Below are positions 57,773 through 64,000 of a DNA stretch of 64,000 bases, piece by piece. The DNA is from Candidatus Zixiibacteriota bacterium (lineage in GTDB: Bacteria > Zixibacteria > MSB-5A5 > UM-FILTER-46-8). How positions within the stretch are numbered: position 1 is the first letter of the stretch; each line of letters opens with the position of its first letter. The position numbers were made by a program, and so were the translations under genes. The notes below the pieces were generated by a model, which saw nothing but the letters and a program-made list of their open reading frames with translations, made no database searches and was not told where the DNA came from. Location: contig JALSTH010000116.1 of assembly GCA_026983835.1 (NCBI GenBank), positions 1 through 64,000 of the forward strand. The letters are read 5' to 3'.

Positions 57773-59499
57773 AACCGATTCTCCAATCCAAAATAAAATT
57801 TGCCTTCGCCAAAGGAATTGCCTTTGCCCCAAGCGAACTCAACGGTAAATATCCCCAAGGGCGTCATCGATGCCGCCCCCATCCCAAATCCCGTGAGGAT
57901 AGCGTTTTGGGATTTGTTCTCTTTATCCCTGAAATAGTAATAACCATTATCCGAAAATACAAATATCCTCCCATCCCGTCCAGATAAAAGCCGATACTCG
58001 CTACGAATATACGCAATTAACGCCCCATAATAACGACCCTCGAGATACCCTCTAACGGTTCCCCTACCACCTATAGGAAATCTCTCCGAAATAGGCAAAT
58101 AAATATCCGTTTTATTCAGCCCAGCCACCTTTCCTGAGAAATGGAGGATCGAGTTCGCGGATATTCTGAAAATCCTTACTGTTGATATTTCCGCAGATGT
58201 CTTTTTCGACTGCGATTCGGGGGGGATATAATCGCCGGTTCGATAATAATTCTTTTTTAGATATTTAACCGCAATATCAAAAGAATATCCCCGCCGCGGA
58301 TTGGGCGGATAATCGGAATAATCGCCGATAACCGCTACACCAACCGAAGTTCCCGTAAAATGTTCCTCCGGATAAAGCCCTCTTTTACCGGGCGTAGTCC
58401 TTTGGGTAGCTAATTTGGCTTCTAATGCGGTGTACGCCCCCAGCCTATAAGAGATATCGATTCCACCGGATATTTTTATATAAGTGCTATCACGGTCTAT
58501 TTGCTCGGCAGATAAGGTCCAATAAAACGGCAAACCCAAAAAATACGGCTCGGTATAACTGAAGCGGATTTCCTTTGATTCCGGGTCTGTCGTGGCGTAG
58601 TATAAATTGCTTTTTCTCCCGGTGCCTAAAATATTATTCAGGGTTATATCCAAAACCCCGCTTATGTATCCTTTCCGCGTCCGCGTGGAAGGGACATACC
58701 CGAAAACCCCGCCGACAGTCGAACTTTTTCGTTCCCTTATATTAAACACAACAATCCCTTTCGACAATTCCCGCCCATAAAATAATTTTGGCTCTCCGAT
58801 AATAGATACAAACCCAAGCCGATTAATCCTCTCCGCTGATAATCTCAAAGAGCCAAGCATAAAGACATCGCCTTTATGCAATTGTATTTCCCGACGGATA
58901 ACATAATCGTGGGTTACCTTATTCCCAAGAATAATTACGCTATCTGTATAAACTCGGGGACCTTCGTTAATATTGATAGTTAAATCGACAAGCCCATTAC
59001 TGTCAACAATGGCAAAATCGCTAACATTTACGCTGGTATAGGGATATCCTCTTTCTCCGTAATAATGAAGTATCCTTTGAAGGTATTCGTTGAGATTATC
59101 ATCATCAGCCCTTTTTCCTTTAAGCTCGCCAATATAATCACCTAATTCGTTCTCAGAAATCGAATTTAAACCTGTCAACGAAGTTTCCCCAAAATAAAAC
59201 AAATTCCCTTTTTCAATGCGGAAAACAACAGTATCGGGGAAAAACCCGATATCGGATGTATCGGCACGAACACGACAATCGAAGTATCCCGCGGATTGAT
59301 AAGCTGTTTTTATCCCTTCGATAATCGCTTTGATTGAGTCCCGATCTGTTTGCGGTTTTTCGAGATCGATCGATTTTTTAATTTCATAAACCGAGACGGC
59401 TTTATCTCCTTCGAGCTTATACTCAAATGACAAGGCAGATACCGTCAAGAGCGAAATTGCCAACAATGTGAAACTGAATATCCTACGGTATTTGTTCAT
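57769..59499 (-). CDS. Omp85/BamA-family outer-membrane protein with POTRA domains
   Basis: POTRA-like repeats, GEPKLFYGRELSKGIVVFNIRE; barrel segment with FPIGGRGTVRGY; terminal LENRF; ATG 59499 (MNKYRR). Confidence 0.88.
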   Translation of the reverse strand: MNKYRRIFSFTLLAISLLTVSALSFEYKLEGDKAVSVYEIKKSIDLEKPQTDRDSIKAIIEGIKTAYQSAGYFDCRVRADTSDIGFFPDTVVFRIEKGNLFYFGETSLTGLNSISENELGDYIGELKGKRADDDNLNEYLQRILHYYGERGYPYTSVNVSDFAIVDSNGLVDLTININEGPRVYTDSVIILGNKVTHDYVIRREIQLHKGDVFMLGSLRLSAERINRLGFVSIIGEPKLFYGRELSKGIVVFNIRERKSSTVGGVFGYVPSTRTRKGYISGVLDITLNNILGTGRKSNLYYATTDPESKEIRFSYTEPYFLGLPFYWTLSAEQIDRDSTYIKISGGIDISYRLGAYTALEAKLATQRTTPGKRGLYPEEHFTGTSVGVAVIGDYSDYPPNPRRGYSFDIAVKYLKKNYYRTGDYIPPESQSKKTSAEISTVRIFRISANSILHFSGKVAGLNKTDIYLPISERFPIGGRGTVRGYLEGRYYGALIAYIRSEYRLLSGRDGRIFVFSDNGYYYFRDKENKSQNAILTGFGMGAASMTPLGIFTVEFAWGKGNSFGEGKFYFGLENRF

Positions 59500-59500
59500 A

Positions 59501-62500
59501 TTAAAAATTATATTTAATCTCCGCCCTAACAAAATTACGGGGGCTCTCTCCGGAACGCTTGATAAGATTATATGATATTTCCCCGAAACTATTTGCGCTG
59601 ATTTTGAAAGTCCCTTTAGAAGTCAAACGATAATTGCTCCCCTTACGATTCCCCTCGGCGATTCGATAGTTGAAATAATCCATTTTCGCAGAATGCGCAT
59701 AAACATACTCTCCATTGAAATCCAAACGGCTCTTGTGGGTGGCATTCCATCTGAGATGAGGAGAGAGGGAATAAAGTTGAACCGAAAAATCGGTGATATG
59801 CTCCTTGTCATTGCGGAATTTCACCCCCATTCCGACCTCAGACGCACTTGTCGGCAAATGAGTAACATCGACGAGGATATCGAAAGAATCTATTCTCAAT
59901 ACCGATGTTCCGCTAACTACTCTATGTTCACGGGACAACTCGGTTTTCAAGGCGGTCGTCCTGCGAAGCGGATATTTAATCCTGATACCCCCCGAACGCA
60001 AATCATCAGCTTCGCCGATAAAAGTCCCTCCCGCAGAAACATTCACCTTTTGTCGATAACGGAACCGTATTTCCCGCCTGCGGTTTTTCAGCGATGGGAA
60101 TAAATAAATATCCTGAACGAAACTTAATTGCTCATTAACAAGCGCCGATTTATCCGTCTTCCTCCAAGGGTTTATAATATCCAATAACCTTAAACCGCTT
60201 TCTTTGGTTTGTTGATTGGAGTCGATGGTTGTTTCCAATTTAATTTTATTAAAGGACGATTGAGATGTTTTCATCGAGCGCCCATCAAATCTAATATGGA
60301 CGCTGTTGTCTATTTCCGAAACCGGCACATACTCCCCCGCATCCTCAACAATCCGCACATAATCGCCGAACGGATCGGGGATATATTCCCCATTTTCATA
60401 ACGGTATTCCCCCTTGCCTTCATCCACCTTTACATAATGTTCCACCTTCAGCGCGGATCTGGTGCGATTGTATTTGTGAATATAATCGATATCAAACGGA
60501 CCGTTGTTATATGAACCTGTCAAATAGGACAGATGCTGGCGATTATCGGTCCCTGAGATTTCCTTATAAAACTTATGCCGAAAAACATATTCATAGTTCA
60601 GTTTCAACCCCTCGGGGATATCGGAAAAGGAAACATATTCCCTCAAGGTAATAGCATCATCGCGACGCATCCAACGAGTATCGAAAATATCGTCCCTCTG
60701 TAGGCTATAGCTTATCTTGTTGCTGATCCTCGAATAAGGCTTCACGGTTAAACCAGCCTCATAGATATTGTATCTTTCGCCGTTTAATATCGAATATCCC
60801 TTATATCCCGCCTTATAGCGATATTTATACGAGAATGAAGGAATAACAACTTTTCCATCAATTTCCAATTCGGAATAAGATTCGCTTAATTTGTTTATAT
60901 CGCTCGTATCGGTCTGCGCCGCATCGGTTCCCGCAGAATATTCGGCATTATTTGTATCACCACGATAATTAATATTGAACGGCAATTTCAATTCCGTTCC
61001 GGCCGACCACCTCTGAGAAAATCCCTGCGATGTCCTCGAAAGTCTTCCACCTTCAAATCGGAAATTATATTTAGAGAATAAATCGAATACCGCCTTGGCT
61101 TCCCCCATATCCTCGACGGCGGAGGTATAATCAATCGGCAGGTTCCATTTATTGTAATAATCAGGCCCTCTGAATTCCGCAAACGGCTTGAAGTATTTCC
61201 CCGTATGCCTGAAATCACCCCCCAATGAAAAATCAAGCGGCGAATGAGAATCCTTTGATTTAGAGGTATATATACCCTTTAGGGTAATACCCGGATCATC
61301 ATAAACCGCATCCCCACCCAAAAAGAGATTGCGATTATCGCGGCTATAGGCGGTCTCCATACTAAATGATAGTTTCTCCGATGGATTAAACTTTCCATCA
61401 ATCGAATACAAATAATGCGATTTTGGAATAGGAAGCCTGATAAGGGGAGCATATTCCCCTAATCCGACACCTACGAATTTGTATATACCTCGACCTTCGT
61501 AAATATAATCCCCTTTACCCACACCCACATTGGAGAAGACGACTTTGTATTCGCCGGAATCCGGACCCACATAAGTATAGTAAATATATCCCGTCGAGTC
61601 GGAAAGACGGTTATATTCTCCATTGTCGGCTCCAACATCTTCCACCCCCGATTTATAAGCATACTCGGAAGCGCCCGAGTTCTTTATCAATTCGATGTCA
61701 TCGGGGGATAGTTCTACATTTAAGGGATTGCTTTTATCATCTGTCTCGCCGATGACAGTTGTCCCGAAGGAAATTTTATCACCGCCGATTTCTCGTTGTA
61801 ATCTGGAGGAATAAAAATTACGCGAATAATCGATATCGGCATATTCGTACTCCACTTCTATACGGGAGTCCGAAGTAATTAGCCTTTTGGGAGTAAAAAT
61901 GAGGTATGCGTTGGAATAATCAATGGTGTAATCGTTGTCCGAACCCCTCATTAACTTCTCTCCATCGATATAAACCCTTTCGGTACCGGGCAAAACGGAA
62001 ATACCTCCGGAACCGGCGGCATCGGTTAGGAAATACGGGCCTTGATCGCCTTCTCTACCCTCGAATTTATCGATTGTAAATCTCCCCGAAGATGATGCTC
62101 CCGAAAACATCACCCGATTTATGTCATCGTCGTAGGCAACCGTAACCCCTTTCAACTTTTTGTTGTACTTCGCCAATTCCAAATCATCGAAATCTATATA
62201 AAAATCACCTAATGTAGCCGTAAGATTTTTTGTGGCGATGCTCACAAAGAATTTATCCAATTCCTCGATCGTTCCGCTCGAACCACCGGAAGTCAACGGA
62301 GTTCCTTTGTCCGACACATAAGCGGTCGCCTCAACTCCGTTTGTAATCGCACCCCTAATCGATAAGTCAAGCGATTGAGAAATATCGGGTGTTATCCCGT
62401 TCCCGAATTCGAAGGATAACGATTTACTGCCGCCTATTTTAAGCCCGGGTTGGATAAAAACCCCTTTTTGCTTTTCCGATAAGGAAACATTCGGAAGTGT

Positions 62501-62866
62501 GTCTGCCGAAAAACTCCGCATTAGATCAATCGGAGTCGGTTTATATAAATGATATGGATTCTCGGTTCTGAAATATATCGGGATAAAGGTGATTACAACT
62601 TTGGAATTATCATCTATCGGAGACGAAAAAAAGATATATCCCTTGTCGTAATCGATTTTATAATCATTTGCCCGCTCACGCAAATTTCCATTTACCCAAA
62701 CTGAATCGCTATGAAAAGCTGTTGGGCGAGACGAGAATAAATAAGGACCTTTGGTGCCGTTTCCCAAAAACACCATTTCCCTTCTTGAAGCGGCAAATGT
62801 AGAGATATTCGATATGGAAAGGAGTATAATCAGAATAATGAAGTTTTTTTTAAGTGTAATCGGCAA
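59501..62866 (-). CDS. Large predicted outer-membrane beta-barrel protein, uncharacterised
   Basis: 1121 aa, signal peptide, long run of beta-barrel-like strands, C-terminal aromatic (RAEIKYNF), clustered G[DE]Y motifs. Confidence 0.7.
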   Translation of the reverse strand: MPITLKKNFIILIILLSISNISTFAASRREMVFLGNGTKGPYLFSSRPTAFHSDSVWVNGNLRERANDYKIDYDKGYIFFSSPIDDNSKVVITFIPIYFRTENPYHLYKPTPIDLMRSFSADTLPNVSLSEKQKGVFIQPGLKIGGSKSLSFEFGNGITPDISQSLDLSIRGAITNGVEATAYVSDKGTPLTSGGSSGTIEELDKFFVSIATKNLTATLGDFYIDFDDLELAKYNKKLKGVTVAYDDDINRVMFSGASSSGRFTIDKFEGREGDQGPYFLTDAAGSGGISVLPGTERVYIDGEKLMRGSDNDYTIDYSNAYLIFTPKRLITSDSRIEVEYEYADIDYSRNFYSSRLQREIGGDKISFGTTVIGETDDKSNPLNVELSPDDIELIKNSGASEYAYKSGVEDVGADNGEYNRLSDSTGYIYYTYVGPDSGEYKVVFSNVGVGKGDYIYEGRGIYKFVGVGLGEYAPLIRLPIPKSHYLYSIDGKFNPSEKLSFSMETAYSRDNRNLFLGGDAVYDDPGITLKGIYTSKSKDSHSPLDFSLGGDFRHTGKYFKPFAEFRGPDYYNKWNLPIDYTSAVEDMGEAKAVFDLFSKYNFRFEGGRLSRTSQGFSQRWSAGTELKLPFNINYRGDTNNAEYSAGTDAAQTDTSDINKLSESYSELEIDGKVVIPSFSYKYRYKAGYKGYSILNGERYNIYEAGLTVKPYSRISNKISYSLQRDDIFDTRWMRRDDAITLREYVSFSDIPEGLKLNYEYVFRHKFYKEISGTDNRQHLSYLTGSYNNGPFDIDYIHKYNRTRSALKVEHYVKVDEGKGEYRYENGEYIPDPFGDYVRIVEDAGEYVPVSEIDNSVHIRFDGRSMKTSQSSFNKIKLETTIDSNQQTKESGLRLLDIINPWRKTDKSALVNEQLSFVQDIYLFPSLKNRRREIRFRYRQKVNVSAGGTFIGEADDLRSGGIRIKYPLRRTTALKTELSREHRVVSGTSVLRIDSFDILVDVTHLPTSASEVGMGVKFRNDKEHITDFSVQLYSLSPHLRWNATHKSRLDFNGEYVYAHSAKMDYFNYRIAEGNRKGSNYRLTSKGTFKISANSFGEISYNLIKRSGESPRNFVRAEIKYNF

Positions 62867-62883
62867 CTAATTATCACCGGTTT

Positions 62884-63843
62884 TTATCTCGAAATACTTA
62901 AAATGACAATTCGGTTTAATTTCTCATCAGCGATATATAATTCGCCGGCAGGAGAAAAAGCCATTCCCATCGGGTTCCCGAACACAATACCCGAAGAAGC
63001 CGATTCCATAAGGAATTCTCCATATTGCGAGAATATCAAAATCGACCTAAGTGTTTTATCGGAGACATAGATATAACCAAATCTATCCCGTGCAATATCG
63101 ATGGGACCCTTCAATTGAGCATCACCGATGCTTCCCAAGTATTCCCCTAAATTATTGTAAATCGCCACCCTTCCATTTTCCGAATCGGCAATGTAAATTT
63201 TATCGGAAGGATCGGTAATTATCCCCCGTGGCGAGGAAAGCTCCCCATTACCATATCCAAATCCCCCGACTTCCTGTTGCAATTTATAAAAACCATCCAG
63301 CACCAAAACCCGGTTATCATCTCCATCGCTCAGAAAAATATATCCGGAGGATGATACATATATCCCCATAGGTTTTCCTACATCAGCGGTGGATCCATCC
63401 TCGGTGGTATATTGATAAAACCAATCGATGAAATTGAGACTCCTGTCGAATCGCTTTACCTTTCGCTGTTGATTGTCCGCCACCAACAATGTCAACCCAT
63501 GATCGAAAGCGATAGCTATCGGAGAAGAAAGCTGTTCTTCGCCGAGACCGCCCCCTCCCGTCTCGCGAAGGAATCCCGAATTTTTATCTAAACTAACTAT
63601 ACGGTCATTACCGTTATCACAAATGAACAAACGCCCGCCGGCGCTAAAAGATATATCAACGGGAGAATCCAAGTTTCGGGTTCCATCGATGGCAGGTCCG
63701 ATATATTTTACTAACTTAAAACCTACGGGAGGTCTATCATCAATTTTGCTTAACGATTTATAATCGCTCCCCGCCGGGCAGGAGATAAGGGTTATTCCAA
63801 CGAGCGTTAAATATAATAAAAAGAATTTCGGTGAAATACTCAC
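62884..63843 (-). CDS. NHL-repeat six-bladed beta-propeller lipoprotein
   Basis: LDSPVDISFSAGGRLFICDNGNDRIVSLDKNSGF...LSSPRGIITDPSDKIYIADSENGRVAIYN; signal TLISCPAG. Confidence 0.85.
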   Translation of the reverse strand: MSISPKFFLLYLTLVGITLISCPAGSDYKSLSKIDDRPPVGFKLVKYIGPAIDGTRNLDSPVDISFSAGGRLFICDNGNDRIVSLDKNSGFLRETGGGGLGEEQLSSPIAIAFDHGLTLLVADNQQRKVKRFDRSLNFIDWFYQYTTEDGSTADVGKPMGIYVSSSGYIFLSDGDDNRVLVLDGFYKLQQEVGGFGYGNGELSSPRGIITDPSDKIYIADSENGRVAIYNNLGEYLGSIGDAQLKGPIDIARDRFGYIYVSDKTLRSILIFSQYGEFLMESASSGIVFGNPMGMAFSPAGELYIADEKLNRIVILSISR

Positions 63844-63852
63844 TCGAAGTGA

Positions 63853-64000
63853 CTAATTTATGGTTTTAACTAATTTAACGGATGCCCTCGGGTTAGAGCC
63901 GAAGGGGGAGGCATTGTAATCAAACCTCCACCCTCCGAAAATCTCGAAATTCTCGGCTTTATTTAATTTTTTCGCCAACCTCAAAGCATCAACAAAGCTA
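63853..64000 (-). CDS. Partial CDS (start outside window), function unknown
   Basis: Reverse-strand open frame ...SFVDALRLAKKLNKAENFEIFGGWRFDYNASPFGSNPRASVKLVKTIN* ending at 63853. Confidence 0.55.
   Translation of the reverse strand, partial: SFVDALRLAKKLNKAENFEIFGGWRFDYNASPFGSNPRASVKLVKTIN

Noticed and set aside
57772-57832. N-terminal extension of the UbiA ORF in the track
   Set aside because: The extra residues (MGQRQFLWRRQ...) lie within the BamA-like C-terminal coding sequence; the TTGA stop/start overlap at 57769-57772 is a better fit.
1-64000. CRISPR arrays, transposons, integrases, prophage genes
   Set aside because: No regularly spaced direct repeats, transposase/integrase motifs or phage structural genes were seen in the ORFs or intergenic regions; two tRNA genes show no adjacent integrase or obvious att duplication.

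Overview
The window is a gene-dense, AT-rich bacterial chromosome segment. Its lineage looks like the FCB superphylum (inference from GWxTD-domain proteins, T9SS-like C-terminal sorting domains, a DUF5683-type protein and general style). It contains about 50 supported CDSs, two tRNAs (Gly-GCC, Lys-TTT), and no CRISPR array, transposase, integrase or rRNA. Main blocks: (1) an Hmc/Tmc-type transmembrane redox operon (about 1.7-9.2 kb) with a WD40/TmcD-like propeller, NarI-like, HdrD-like, 16-heme cytochrome c, Tat-exported ferredoxin and NrfD-like proteins, and a 43-aa HmcD-like ORF missing from the ORF track; two CRP/FNR/HcpR-like palindromes lie upstream; (2) a four-gene membrane operon around a DUF6754-type protein (12.9-16.2 kb), in which two proteins share a VPC(E)YAP[ED]TM motif; this is the best candidate here for an uncharacterised system; (3) an ArsR/P1B-ATPase metal-resistance pair with two visible ArsR-type operators; (4) NatAB-like and MacAB/TolC-like ABC export clusters plus a GWxTD gene pair; (5) a housekeeping/envelope block (miaA, dinG-like, sua5, LMW-PTP, manC); (6) an envelope cluster with a DGGGP-synthase-like UbiA enzyme, an Omp85 protein and an 1121-aa predicted outer-membrane protein with clustered G[DE]Y motifs. 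All family assignments come from reading motifs by eye; no database search was run.
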